64,000 nt of DNA from JBKHYJ01 sp046565505 (GCA_046565505.1 JBKHYJ010000125.1:1-64000); one strand, 5' to 3'; positions 36,462-45,113 are shown, counted from the first letter of the stretch. Numbers and translations are program-made. Notes: a model not told the origin generated them from the sequence alone.

Positions 36462-37919
36462 GTGGTCAGGAAGATGACATCCAAGCCGGGACCTCCAATC
36501 TCAGTTGCGTACAAACGGCTCGCCTCACACTACCTCGGCGTTGCGCGAAGGGGGCCCGAAGAAGGGTACTCTCTCGAACAGGATTGGTCGCAGATAAGAC
36601 CTGTGTGGGATTGGCTGATCGAGGCAGGCGGCAACCCCGAACTGGTCATTAGTTACGCCCTCGCCTTTGACTCCTACCAGGACAGGCTGGGGATGTGGCG
36701 CGATTCTGTGATTAGAGGCCGGCATGGGGCGGCGGCCGCGCGGGAAGTCGGGCTGCCTCACAGCGAGGCCATTATCCTGAACAACCTCGGCGTGGCTTAC
36801 GGCCACCTCGGCGAGGTGCGACTCTCCATCGAATCATACGAGCGGGCGCTGAAGTTATATAAAGAATTGGGTCACCGGGAAGGCGAGGCGAATGTCTTAT
36901 GCAACCTCGGGACTTCTTACCACCGCCTGGGGGAGATAGGCCGGGCTATAGATTTTTACCGGCAGTGTCTCGACATATCGCAGGAACTTAACAGCCCGCG
37001 GGGGGAGGCCAGAGCGCTCGGCAACCTCGGCCTGGCTCAGAATGATCTGGGTAACCTGCGGGGCGCCGTCGAGTATTACAATCTCGCATTGGTCAGGGTA
37101 CGGGAATTGGGCGACCGGCGTGAAGAAGGGATTATCCTCAATAATCTCGGCGTGGCGCATGTAAATCTTGGCGAAGCGAATCAGGCAGCCGAGCTCCACC
37201 AGGAGGCGCTGAAGATTCACAGGGAATGTGGCGAGCGGCGAAGCGAGGCGAACGCCCTGGGGAATTTGGGATTGGATTATTACCGCCTCGGAGATTTGGG
37301 TCGTGCGATCAGCTGCTTTGAAGACCAACTCCGCATCGTGCAGGAACTTGGTGACCGGCGGGCGGAAGGAAATGCTCTCGGCAATCTGGGGCTAGCTTAC
37401 GCGGACGCGGGCGAGTTGGAAAAGGCGGCGGACCGTTACCTCGAGCGCCTCGCCCTTTCCAATGAAATCGAGGACCGGCGCGGCGTCGCAATTACGTTGA
37501 ATAATCTAGGCAGCCTCTATCGCAAACTCGGCGAGAGCGGCAGGTCCATCGAGCTTCATAAAGAAGCTCTGCGGATGCAGAGAGAGATCGGGGACGTGCG
37601 CAGGCAGGGCGCAGTCCTCGGGAGTCTCGGCTTGGATTACTTCTCGCTTGGCGACCTGCGCCGCGCGACACAATACTATAAGAACGCGCTGGCGGTGTGC
37701 CGAAAGACAGGCGACCGTGATGGGGAAGCCTCCTGGGCCTGGAACCTCGGTCTAGCCTACGAAGAACTCGGCGACGGCGACCTCGCCGTCAGCATGATGC
37801 GGATCACAGTTGATTACGAGCAAAAGATCGGCCACCCGGACGCCCGAACGCATGCGCGCCGAATGGAGGCATGTCGCAAACCGGCGATGGCCGGCGGGCA
37901 GTCGGAGCCTCTGAGTTAA
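36462..37919 (+). CDS. TPR-repeat protein, probable sensor partner of CHAT-NB-ARC
   Basis: A 485-residue protein from GTG 36462; ATG 36474 is an alternative with AGGAAG directly upstream. It holds about nine TPR_12-type repeats from residue ~80 on, for example 'NNLGVAYGHLGEVRLSIESYERALKLYKELGHREGEANV'. It begins 57 bases after the CHAT-NB-ARC stop and in the same reading frame, with in-frame stops at 36402, 36408 and 36456. Many bacterial STAND proteins carry such TPRs fused to NB-ARC, so this looks like a fusion split into two genes, or a two-gene version. The N-terminal 80 residues ('YKRLASHYLGVARRG') resemble the NB-ARC-proximal helical part of fused proteins. Confidence 0.8.
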   Translation: MVRKMTSKPGPPISVAYKRLASHYLGVARRGPEEGYSLEQDWSQIRPVWDWLIEAGGNPELVISYALAFDSYQDRLGMWRDSVIRGRHGAAAAREVGLPHSEAIILNNLGVAYGHLGEVRLSIESYERALKLYKELGHREGEANVLCNLGTSYHRLGEIGRAIDFYRQCLDISQELNSPRGEARALGNLGLAQNDLGNLRGAVEYYNLALVRVRELGDRREEGIILNNLGVAHVNLGEANQAAELHQEALKIHRECGERRSEANALGNLGLDYYRLGDLGRAISCFEDQLRIVQELGDRRAEGNALGNLGLAYADAGELEKAADRYLERLALSNEIEDRRGVAITLNNLGSLYRKLGESGRSIELHKEALRMQREIGDVRRQGAVLGSLGLDYFSLGDLRRATQYYKNALAVCRKTGDRDGEASWAWNLGLAYEELGDGDLAVSMMRITVDYEQKIGHPDARTHARRMEACRKPAMAGGQSEPLS

Positions 37920-38025
37920 GCCTCCGCAGAGGCCGCATGCGGTCATGGAATTCATGTAGCCTTTGCGTCCGCGCGCCCGGCCTGAATGCTACGCGTGTCA
38001 CGCCGGGAATTCCCGAACGCACGGC

Positions 38026-38688
38026 CTATGAAATTATCTTGATTGACAAATCCTCCAGGTCCTGCGGGAACTGGAGCCGGGGTATATTGACTTCGGCATA
38101 AACCTCCGAATCAGGTTTACGTTGCATTGTCGCGTCCCAATCGACGGGGCCTAGCCGGACGTTGAGCCGCACGCCGTCGAAACTCACATCGTTTGAAGAG
38201 AAGCGGATTGTCAGGCTGCCGTCCGTCCCCTCGGCGGCGCGGGCCTTCAGGACGCCATCCCCACTTTCCCAACTCCAGACCTCTTTGCCCTCGCCGTGCG
38301 CGCCCCGCACCGGCTCTAACTGTAGGAAATGTGTCCGCCAATTCGCCGCCGCCTGCCTTAGATACTCCGCCAGCCGCTCTTTCAACGAAGGTGCCGCGCC
38401 TCCCGCGAGATTCCAGCCCGGCGGCTGCTCTCTTGTTGCAAGCAGTTGTTTTGCGCGCTTGACGAGTACGACATCCTCGGGCAGGGCCTCCTGGTTGTCT
38501 AGCGCGAGGCTCTCTTCTTTAAGAACGGCCAGCGACCCCTCACAGATCAGGCACAGCTTGAGGTGAGCTTCGATTCGAGCACGGCTGATGTCGTCGAGCT
38601 CCTGATCGAGGTATGATTCAAGCTCGGCTTCGGTCAAGTGATTGTGCCTCGCGTTCCTCAAATCCTTTTCCAGGTCGTCAAGAGTCAT
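38026..38688 (-). CDS. Zinc-finger anti-sigma-like protein
   Basis: About 220 residues from ATG 38688, with GAGAAGG upstream; an earlier ATG at 38715 would overlap the sigma gene and has poor RBS spacing. The N-terminus holds a zf-HC2-type finger, 'HLTEAELESYLDQELDDISRARIEAHLKLCLICEGSL' (split here as seen: ligands in 'EAHLKLCLIC'). There is no transmembrane helix, so it is probably soluble. The C-terminal half (about 130-220) is beta-rich: 'TIRFSSNDVSFDGVRLNVRLG' and 'VYAEVNIPRLQFP'. It lies 13 bases after the sigma gene, so it likely binds and restrains that factor. The C-terminal domain is unrecognised. Confidence 0.7.
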   Translation of the reverse strand: MTLDDLEKDLRNARHNHLTEAELESYLDQELDDISRARIEAHLKLCLICEGSLAVLKEESLALDNQEALPEDVVLVKRAKQLLATREQPPGWNLAGGAAPSLKERLAEYLRQAAANWRTHFLQLEPVRGAHGEGKEVWSWESGDGVLKARAAEGTDGSLTIRFSSNDVSFDGVRLNVRLGPVDWDATMQRKPDSEVYAEVNIPRLQFPQDLEDLSIKIIS

Positions 38689-38701
38689 AGTGCTTACCTT
38701 C

Positions 38702-39400
38702 TCATTCCTCCTCAAAAATCCTTTTAAGCTTTTTAATGGCGCGATAGCGAGTCTGGCTGACTGAAGCGCCTGTCAGGCTGAGTTGCTTCGCGATTTCGAG
38801 GTCCGTCCTGTCCGCCCAGTAGTGGAGAATTAAGATCGCCCTTTCCTGTTCCGAAAGCTGAGAGAGCGCGTTCTGGCTAATGATTATACTCTCCTGGCGC
38901 TTGACTACGCCCTCGTCGGCGTAGACTGATTCAAGGGCGTCGGTGATCGCCCCCGGGAAAGCAACAGCCATCGAGCCGAGCGCATTTTCGACCTGCCCTA
39001 CGGAAAGCCCGCCCGCTTCTGCAATCTCCTCAAAAGTCGGCTTGCGCCCCATCTTCTGCATCAGGTCGTCATGCAGAAGCTTAACCTCACGGTAGTTTTC
39101 GTCCTGACGGCGGGATAAACCGCGCGTCAGCTCAGGGCTAATATATATAGCCTCTCGGATGTAATGACGTGCGTGCGTCGTGAACTTGACCCCCCTCGCG
39201 GGGTCAAATTTTCTGGCGGCCTTAATCAAACCGATTATGCCTTCCTGAATCAGGTCGTCCCTGTTCGCCCAGCTCGCGACCCTTGATATTCGCCTCACCC
39301 AGAACTTTACCAAAGGTAAGTATGACAAGATCAATTTATCACATGCCGCCTCATCACCGTTGCGGCACCGTTCCCACAAATTGAGCTCGTCTTCTTTCAT
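38702..39400 (-). CDS. FliA/WhiG-like sigma-70 family factor
   Basis: A 232-residue sigma factor with regions 2, 3 and 4. Region 2 contains 'YLPLVKFWVRRI', 'DDLIQEGIIGLIKAARKFDPARGVKFTTHARHYIREAI'-type sequence, including the promoter-melting helix. Region 3 contains 'MGRKPTFEEIAEAGGLSVGQVENAL'. Region 4 contains 'LSEQERAILILHYWADRTDLEIAKQLSLTGASVSQTRYRAIKKLKRI'. Length and three-region layout resemble group 3 sigma factors (FliA, WhiG, SigB type) more than ECF. No flagellar or sporulation genes are nearby. The partner zinc-finger protein is immediately downstream. It is divergent from the Cys-rich peptide, lipoprotein and CHAT genes, which may be its targets. Confidence 0.85.
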   Translation of the reverse strand: MKEDELNLWERCRNGDEAACDKLILSYLPLVKFWVRRISRVASWANRDDLIQEGIIGLIKAARKFDPARGVKFTTHARHYIREAIYISPELTRGLSRRQDENYREVKLLHDDLMQKMGRKPTFEEIAEAGGLSVGQVENALGSMAVAFPGAITDALESVYADEGVVKRQESIIISQNALSQLSEQERAILILHYWADRTDLEIAKQLSLTGASVSQTRYRAIKKLKRIFEEE

Positions 39401-39691
39401 CCTTCTCCACCCCCGCGATGATTACTAAAACTCATAGGCCCTTTACCTCCCCCCTCGCCAATTCCAAGAGCAGTCCGCAGGTTCCCGGCCCACTCACACA
39501 AATAAAGTGCTTGAAGAGTGACAAGGATAACACCAGTGCGGTTGTGAAAAAACAGCGCCCGCGAGATTTCCGAGTAAATACAGCGATTTTGCCTCATGAA
39601 AAAAAATTTCTCCGTGTGTCGAATTATCTCCGCGCCTGCCACATAGGTAAGTCGAAGCCGGCTTCCAATCAAGATCGCAAAGGAGAATTTC

Positions 39692-39952
39692 ATGAGAAAG
39701 GAACAAGGACCGCAAGGGAGAGGCCCTGCGGCTCTCTCAACCGCGGGCAGAGAACTGATTCTGGCCGGCTTCACGAGGCTGCTGTTGTTGGTCGCCCTGT
39801 TGGCGAGCATACAGTTGGTGGCTCACGCACAGTCCTGCCTCGACCAATGCCAGGGGACGCTATCCCAGTGCATGCAGTCTGCCGGAGGGGACCCTGTCGC
39901 GGAGGCGCGCTGCCAGGACAGGTATGACGCCTGCGCTCAGGGCTGCATGTAA
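39692..39952 (+). CDS. Small secreted protein with symmetric cysteine module
   Basis: An 86-residue secreted protein with a strong RBS (AAAGGAGAATTTC before ATG). A long signal sequence ends near residue 47 ('LLLLVALLASIQLVAHAQ'). The mature 39 residues carry six cysteines in mirror order: C49-x3-C53-x6-C60-x13-C74-x6-C81-x3-C85. The same pattern, with an 11-residue centre, occurs in the EF-hand protein at 8917. It probably forms a disulfide-stapled helical hairpin. Its role is unknown. It lies upstream of a lipoprotein and a TPR-CHAT gene and is divergent from a sigma factor. Confidence 0.7.
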   Translation: MRKEQGPQGRGPAALSTAGRELILAGFTRLLLLVALLASIQLVAHAQSCLDQCQGTLSQCMQSAGGDPVAEARCQDRYDACAQGCM

Positions 39953-40044
39953 TGACCGGCCGCCCGGGGGTAGATTACCCGCGGGTCCCCGAGACTCAGG
40001 GGTTCAGCCCCCGGGCAGTCGACCTTGACACATAACAACTCTAA

Positions 40045-40090
40045 GAGCCTGCGGGCATCTGCAACGCGCGGCAAGTGCCCGCAGGGCTCA
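40045..40090 (+). terminator. GC-rich hairpin after the Cys-module gene
   Basis: GAGCCTGCGGGCA (40045-40057) pairs with TGCCCGCAGGGCTC (from 40076) with one bulged base. No T-run follows. It may weaken read-through into the lipoprotein gene or stabilise the upstream mRNA. Confidence 0.5.
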
Positions 40091-40114
40091 TAACCTGAAT
40101 CGAAAGGACGAGCT

Positions 40115-40888
40115 ATGAAGATAACAATTCTCGCGTTGGTTTTGTGCGCACTGGGGTCGTGCGGGATGACGCCACCTCCGCCCGCGGATCAACCTCAACC
40201 CGCGCCCGACAGGCCAACCGATGATGTGCTGCGCGCCCACAACGTTCAGCCGGGGGCGGCGCTGTTGTCGGCTTGCACCATAGAGGCTTTGAGGTTGCCT
40301 TCGTTCCCCGCGGACCCCAATAGCGATGTGCCTAACTTCTTCGAGCGGAGGCAGGTGGTTTCCATACAGGGGGACGCCTTCATTAGCCACACTGTAGCCC
40401 CCCTCGGGGCGAGGACGCAGATTTATGTGTTCGATGGGCGGGCGGGCTACCGCGCCGTGGCGGAGGGGGGGAGCCCCGTGGAGGTCGCGGCAATCGAGGG
40501 CTCGGAGCTTCGCGCTGTCGAGTTCGGGGTTAAAACGTTCGGGGTGGTGCCAATTCTGAATCTACTCTCAGACCCGAAGACAGAGTCCGTCTACCTCGGC
40601 CGCACGGCACGAAAGCAAGACAAGTTTCAAGTGAGGACTCACGGCGGCACCTGGACGCTCTACGCGAACCAGCAGCATCTCATAAGCAGGCTGGAGGCCG
40701 GCGACCAGATCATCGAATACGCGGATTACCGCACCACCGATGAAGGGCTCAGCCTGCCGTTCATTCAGAGGGCCTATCGTGGTGGCAAGCTGCTATACGA
40801 GCTTGTTTTCACCAGGGTAGAGCTTAACCGCGCGTTCGCTCCCGGCTACTTCAGCCGCGAGACTCTAACCAGGGAGGTCAGGCGTTAA
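40115..40888 (+). CDS. Putative lipoprotein, LolA-like fold suspected
   Basis: A 257-residue protein with RBS AAAGGACGAGCT before ATG. A lipoprotein signal peptide ends in 'LGSC' with the acylated Cys at about 16, followed by a Pro-rich linker. The mature domain has alternating beta-strands, such as 'FERRQVVSIQGDAFISHTV' and 'TQIYVFDGRAGYR'. Its end, 'QHLISRLEAGDQIIEYADYRTTDEGLSLPFIQRAY', is reminiscent of LolA/outer-membrane-lipoprotein-sorting-like folds. That similarity is weak. The likely location is the inner or outer membrane facing the periplasm. It sits 128 bases before the TPR-CHAT gene. Confidence 0.6.
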   Translation: MKITILALVLCALGSCGMTPPPPADQPQPAPDRPTDDVLRAHNVQPGAALLSACTIEALRLPSFPADPNSDVPNFFERRQVVSIQGDAFISHTVAPLGARTQIYVFDGRAGYRAVAEGGSPVEVAAIEGSELRAVEFGVKTFGVVPILNLLSDPKTESVYLGRTARKQDKFQVRTHGGTWTLYANQQHLISRLEAGDQIIEYADYRTTDEGLSLPFIQRAYRGGKLLYELVFTRVELNRAFAPGYFSRETLTREVRR

Positions 40889-41016
40889 GTCGAGGCCCGC
40901 CCGGTGAGCCTATCGCCCGGCGGGCTTATCAAATTACGCGCGGCCCGAAAATGCCTGCGCCGTGTTATCACCTGACCCCCGGCGGTGTTAAGATTAGCGA
41001 TAATTTTGGAGTGAGG

Positions 41017-43551
41017 GTGACTTTGTTTATTAAGAACGCTACAACTCGCTCGCCTGCTTCTATAGTGATGCTCTTAATGTTGATAGCTGCTGCCCATAAC
41101 GCCTCCGGGCAAAACGGCATGGAAAAAATCACCCCTCAATCATCCGGCACTGACCGTCGGGCGGCCGAGTTGTTCGAGGAGGCCCTGGCCTTCTCGCGCA
41201 CGAAGGAGCGGGACCTGGGGCGGGCCCGGCTCTCTGAGGCCGTGCGACTGTGGGTGCAAATGCGCGAGCCGGAGAAAGCCGCGCGCGCATGCCTTCTGAT
41301 GGGCGATAGTTACAGGGAAGGCAAGAAGTACCAGGAGTCATTGCGCTACTACGGTCAGGCTCTAGAAATCAGGTCCGCCCCGGGATCGATAAAGGCGGCG
41401 GCTTTTTTGTCCATCGCCGACGCCTACGCCGACCTCTACCAGAGCGACCTGGCGTCGATCAATTATTCCAAGGCCATCAGCCAGGCGCGGACGGCCAGAG
41501 ACTTAGCCACACAAGAGCTGGCGCTGGCCGGGTTGGCCGAGATTCATTATCAGCAAGGAGAAATACAGCAAGCCAGCGATTGCCTCGCGCAGGCCCGGCG
41601 ATTGAGCGGGCGGCTGGAGAATAATGACGCAGAGCCGAGGCTACTGAATTTGGCCGGCCGCATCGCACAAGAAAAAGGGATGGCGAAAGAGGCGAGAGCG
41701 GCCTTTGAGGAAGCTCTTTCGATCTATCAGAAAAAGGGCGATGAAGGCGGTCAGGTTAAAGTGCTGTGCTCAATCTCGTCGCTCGATTTGTTTTCAGATC
41801 AAAAGCAACAGGCCCTGGCGCGGGCTGAACAGGCGCTAGATATAGCAGAAAGACAGGCGACGCAATCGGTGACCTATGCCGAAAAAATGAGTGCCAGAGA
41901 ATTACGCTGGCACGCCTGGTTCAGTCAGGCCCGCGCGCAACGGGCGCTCGGCCAAGGCGAGGCCGCGGTCAAATCTTTCAAGAATGCTATAACTCATATC
42001 GAAGCGATCTATTTTTCAGTCCATGTATCTTCCGGGGCAACCGCCGTTGCGTTTCGCGAAGAATGCCAGCCCTTGTATCGAGAATTCGTAGACCTGTTAG
42101 TCGAGCAAGGGAAATTCGAGGAGGCGTATGAGTGGGCGCAGCACGCGAGGGGGCGCGCGACCCGCGGCGTGATCGAGGCCCGCCGTACGGCGGAGCCTCC
42201 CCAGAAGCCAGAGCAAGACGCGGCGCTCCGCGAGCTATCTCTCTCCCTGGCAAGGCTGCGCTCCGAATTGGCCTCTTCGCAAATCAGCCCCGAACAGCAA
42301 ACGAAGCTTCTCAACGACATAAGAGATATAGAATCCAGAATGAAGGCCGCGCAGCTAAGTGCTGAAATGGGACGGCCGGAAAAGCGGGTTGCCTGGATTG
42401 AGTCTCCGACGGTCAAACAGTTACAGGAGAGGTTGGCCGATGAAAGGCGCATGATGGTCGAGTTCTTGTTGGGGGACGAACGGTCATTCGCCTGGCTCAT
42501 TTCCTCAAATAACATATTCGTCGCACATCTTCCCGGCAGGAAGGAAATCGAGAAGGCGGTCAACGAATTTGTGAAACTTATGACTGTTGCCCCGAGCAAT
42601 ATGTCCGTTGAAAGGGATGTGTCCAGGATCAAAGAGCGAGCGGCGGCGCTTTTCTCGACCCTGTTCGGTCGCCTATCAGAGCAGCTTGTCCCAGGCGCGA
42701 AGCTCGTCGTTGTGCCCGACAGAATACTTCACTATCTGCCGTTCGAGGCGCTGGTAAACAATGGCCGATTTTTGGTAGAAGATCTGGAGATCAGTTACCT
42801 GCCGTCAGCGGGCTTGCTAGGTCAGGCCTGGAGAGTAAGAGTTGAAACCGGCGATAAAATGGAGCTTCTCGCCTTCGGTGACCCGAGCTTCGGGCCAACA
42901 CCGAAAGCCGCCGACTTTGGGGGGACCAGGGGTAGGCCCGCCCGGCTCGCGCGCCTGATGCGGGCCTCGCGCGGCTTTCAGCTAGACTCTCTTCCCAGGA
43001 CGCGCGACGAGGTGAATTACATTGCGAGCCTTTTCCCCGCCGGCCGCCGGCAGGTCTACCTGGGCAAGGAGAGTACGGAGCGCGCCGTCAAGCAAGCCCC
43101 GCTGAGTCAATACCGCCGACTGCATTTTGCCACACACAGCCTCGTTGATGAGAAGTCCCCGTCCCGGTCGGCCGTCGTGCTCAGTTTGAATAATGACCCT
43201 GAAGAGGATGGCTTTCTCGAAGTGAGTGAGATTTCGGAACTCTACCTGGATTGTGACCTCGTAGTCCTGAGCGCTTGCCAGACCGGGCGCGGGCAATTGC
43301 TTTCAGGCGAAGGGATCCTGGGGCTGAGCCATGCCTTTCTCACTGCGGGCTCGCGGTCAGTTGTAGTTAGCCTGTGGAACGTGAGCGACATATCAACCAG
43401 TCAACTGATGAAGAGCTTCTACCAACATCTATTGACCAATGTGGGCAACGCGGCGGCGCTCAGAGAGGCAAAGCTAAAGATGGTTAGGAGCAGCAGAGAG
43501 ACCCGGCACCCATATTACTGGGCGCCTTTCATAGTCGTTGGGAAACCCTAG
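41017..43551 (+). CDS. Secreted or membrane-anchored TPR-CHAT protease
   Basis: About 844 residues from GTG 41017, chosen because GGAG lies five bases upstream and the protein then starts with a signal sequence ('ASIVMLLMLIAAAHNASGQ'); the frame extends to 40951. TPR helices fill about residues 30-400 ('AKEARAAFEEALSIYQKKGDEGGQVKVL'), then a coiled-coil-like stretch. The CHAT domain has its dyad in 'LHFATHS' (His707) and 'LSACQTG' (Cys754), followed by 'GLSHAFLTAGSRSVVVSLWNVSD'. It strongly resembles the C-terminal domain of the protein at 15412. Both are preceded by sigma/anti-sigma genes, here on the opposite strand. Extracytoplasmic location is inferred from the signal sequence. Confidence 0.85.
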   Translation: MTLFIKNATTRSPASIVMLLMLIAAAHNASGQNGMEKITPQSSGTDRRAAELFEEALAFSRTKERDLGRARLSEAVRLWVQMREPEKAARACLLMGDSYREGKKYQESLRYYGQALEIRSAPGSIKAAAFLSIADAYADLYQSDLASINYSKAISQARTARDLATQELALAGLAEIHYQQGEIQQASDCLAQARRLSGRLENNDAEPRLLNLAGRIAQEKGMAKEARAAFEEALSIYQKKGDEGGQVKVLCSISSLDLFSDQKQQALARAEQALDIAERQATQSVTYAEKMSARELRWHAWFSQARAQRALGQGEAAVKSFKNAITHIEAIYFSVHVSSGATAVAFREECQPLYREFVDLLVEQGKFEEAYEWAQHARGRATRGVIEARRTAEPPQKPEQDAALRELSLSLARLRSELASSQISPEQQTKLLNDIRDIESRMKAAQLSAEMGRPEKRVAWIESPTVKQLQERLADERRMMVEFLLGDERSFAWLISSNNIFVAHLPGRKEIEKAVNEFVKLMTVAPSNMSVERDVSRIKERAAALFSTLFGRLSEQLVPGAKLVVVPDRILHYLPFEALVNNGRFLVEDLEISYLPSAGLLGQAWRVRVETGDKMELLAFGDPSFGPTPKAADFGGTRGRPARLARLMRASRGFQLDSLPRTRDEVNYIASLFPAGRRQVYLGKESTERAVKQAPLSQYRRLHFATHSLVDEKSPSRSAVVLSLNNDPEEDGFLEVSEISELYLDCDLVVLSACQTGRGQLLSGEGILGLSHAFLTAGSRSVVVSLWNVSDISTSQLMKSFYQHLLTNVGNAAALREAKLKMVRSSRETRHPYYWAPFIVVGKP

Positions 43552-43689
43552 CTCAAGATTCATTAACGCGGAGTCGCCCGCCATCCCCCTGTCGCTCGGG
43601 GCGCGGGCCGGCGTGGTCTCGCGCCGAGGGCCTCTCCGCGAATGGTCGAACATCCAGGCGGGGCAGCCGTGGGGGAGGCATTGCGGATG

Positions 43690-44568
43690 TCAGTTGTGCT
43701 TGATGAATTCGCCACCCTTCTTCCCCGTAAGATCGTTGTAGAGCGTTTCGATAAAAGCCTCCGCGGAGATAAAATCTCCCGACCACTTCTTCCAGGGTTC
43801 GAGAACCTTCTCCCCCTTCATCTGGTCGAGCGTCTTACCCGCCCTCAGGGCCTTCTCCACGACGCCTCTGGTCTCCCTGAGTATTTCCACGAATCGGCGC
43901 ACGTCGCCCAGGTTTGAGACCGTCCCGTGGCCGGGAATGACCTTCACGTCGGCTGGGAGTTCGGCGGCAACGTGCTCGGCCGCGATGATCATCCCTTCCA
44001 CGCTGCCGCCGCCCGCCAGGTCAATGAACGGGAAGCCATAGGTCACGAAATCGTCGCCCATATGCACGACATTCGATTCGGGGAAGAAGATCATACTGTC
44101 GCCGTCAGTGTGTCCGCCCGGGTAGTGCAAAACTCGTATGTCCTCGCCGTTCAGGTGAATGGTCACGTCCCGGCTGAAGGTGAGGATCGGCAACGCCTCC
44201 CGGGCGGCCGGCTTCAACTCCTGTTTTACGGAGCCGAGGTTGCCGGGCGCACCGCCGCTTCCCATACGCTTTCGCACGTTCTCATGCGCGATGACGGGGG
44301 CGTCTTTTTGGAAGTCGGCGTTCCCGTCTGTGTGATCGAAATGGTAATGGGTATTGATGACGAAGCGTACAGGCTTGTCTGTAATAGCCCTGAGCGCCGC
44401 CTTGATCTTGCCGGCGAGCGGGGCGAACTGGTCGTCGACAAGCACGATGCCGTCGTCGCCCGCCGAGAAGCCTATATTTCCCCCCGCGCCCTTGAGCATG
44501 TAGACACTGCCGCCGACTTTGCTCACCTTGACCTCTACTTTGCTGAAGTCATCTTTGCGCAATCTCAT
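43690..44568 (-). CDS. Metallo-beta-lactamase-fold hydrolase
   Basis: A 292-residue MBL-fold enzyme. The metal motif is 'THYHFDHTDG' (HxHxDH), with further ligands in 'GGHTDGDS' and 'IPGHG'. The N-terminal 'NIGFSAGDDGIVLVDDQFAPLA' and 'FVINTHYHFDHT' are typical of glyoxalase II-like/MBL hydrolases related to class B enzymes. The usual signal peptide of such secreted relatives is absent here: an in-frame stop lies two codons before ATG 44568. This form is either cytoplasmic or has lost its leader. The substrate is unknown; beta-lactamase activity should not be assumed. It is convergent with the CHAT gene and divergent from PadR. Confidence 0.82.
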   Translation of the reverse strand: MRLRKDDFSKVEVKVSKVGGSVYMLKGAGGNIGFSAGDDGIVLVDDQFAPLAGKIKAALRAITDKPVRFVINTHYHFDHTDGNADFQKDAPVIAHENVRKRMGSGGAPGNLGSVKQELKPAAREALPILTFSRDVTIHLNGEDIRVLHYPGGHTDGDSMIFFPESNVVHMGDDFVTYGFPFIDLAGGGSVEGMIIAAEHVAAELPADVKVIPGHGTVSNLGDVRRFVEILRETRGVVEKALRAGKTLDQMKGEKVLEPWKKWSGDFISAEAFIETLYNDLTGKKGGEFIKHN

Positions 44569-44735
44569 TCACCTCAAACAGCCTGAACGTCCAGAACATT
44601 CTATCTTCATTAGCAGTGGTAAATCCAAGTGGCCGTCGCCCCGCGCCCGTCAACTTGCGACGCCATCACTCGCCGCGGCCGCGGTAGAGATTTCCATGCT
44701 TGCCTTCGTCACGCAGGCTATGTAGAATACTTGCT

Positions 44736-44751
44736 AGATAGAATTCTATCT
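44736..44751. promoter_or_regulatory. Perfect 16-bp palindrome upstream of PadR, probable operator
   Basis: AGATAGAATTCTATCT is exactly self-complementary and lies 25 bases before the PadR start. PadR proteins are dimeric winged-helix repressors that usually bind palindromes in their own promoter. This is a good candidate for autoregulation of the padR-ADOP unit. Binding is inferred. Confidence 0.6.
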
Positions 44752-44776
44752 GACGAATATTCTCCCGGAGCTACTG

Positions 44777-45103
44777 ATGGGCAAAGGCTTTCTCACATAC
44801 TCTACGGCCGTCATCATGCAGGCGGTCGCCAACGGCTACCTGTACGGGTTCGACATCATTGACATCTCCGGCATGCCCGGCGGGACGGTCTACCCCGCGC
44901 TGCGGCGGCTGGAAGAGGCGGGGTATCTCTCATCGAAGTGGGAGAAGCCGAGTATCGCTCAGGCAGAGTCTCGCCCGCCGCGGAAGTATTACGAGCTGAC
45001 GCGCGAGGGGCGGGACGCCCTGGCCGAGGCGATCAAACGCTACAGGCAGTTGGAGCAGACTCAACTGAACAGAGGGCGCGACCCGAAGCCGTCACGCGCC
45101 TGA
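44777..45103 (+). CDS. PadR-family transcriptional regulator
   Basis: A 108-residue winged-helix protein. It shows the PadR core: 'MQAVANGYLYGFDIIDISG', 'GGTVYPALRRLEEAGYLSSKWE', and 'RPPRKYYELTREGRDALAEAI' (the wing and its return strand). The short C-terminal helix makes it a small subfamily-2-like PadR. The ADOP permease starts ten bases downstream, a pairing very common in Acidobacteria, so it probably represses that gene and itself through the palindrome at 44736. Its ligand is unknown. Confidence 0.9.
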   Translation: MGKGFLTYSTAVIMQAVANGYLYGFDIIDISGMPGGTVYPALRRLEEAGYLSSKWEKPSIAQAESRPPRKYYELTREGRDALAEAIKRYRQLEQTQLNRGRDPKPSRA

Positions 45104-45113
45104 GGTCAAGACC

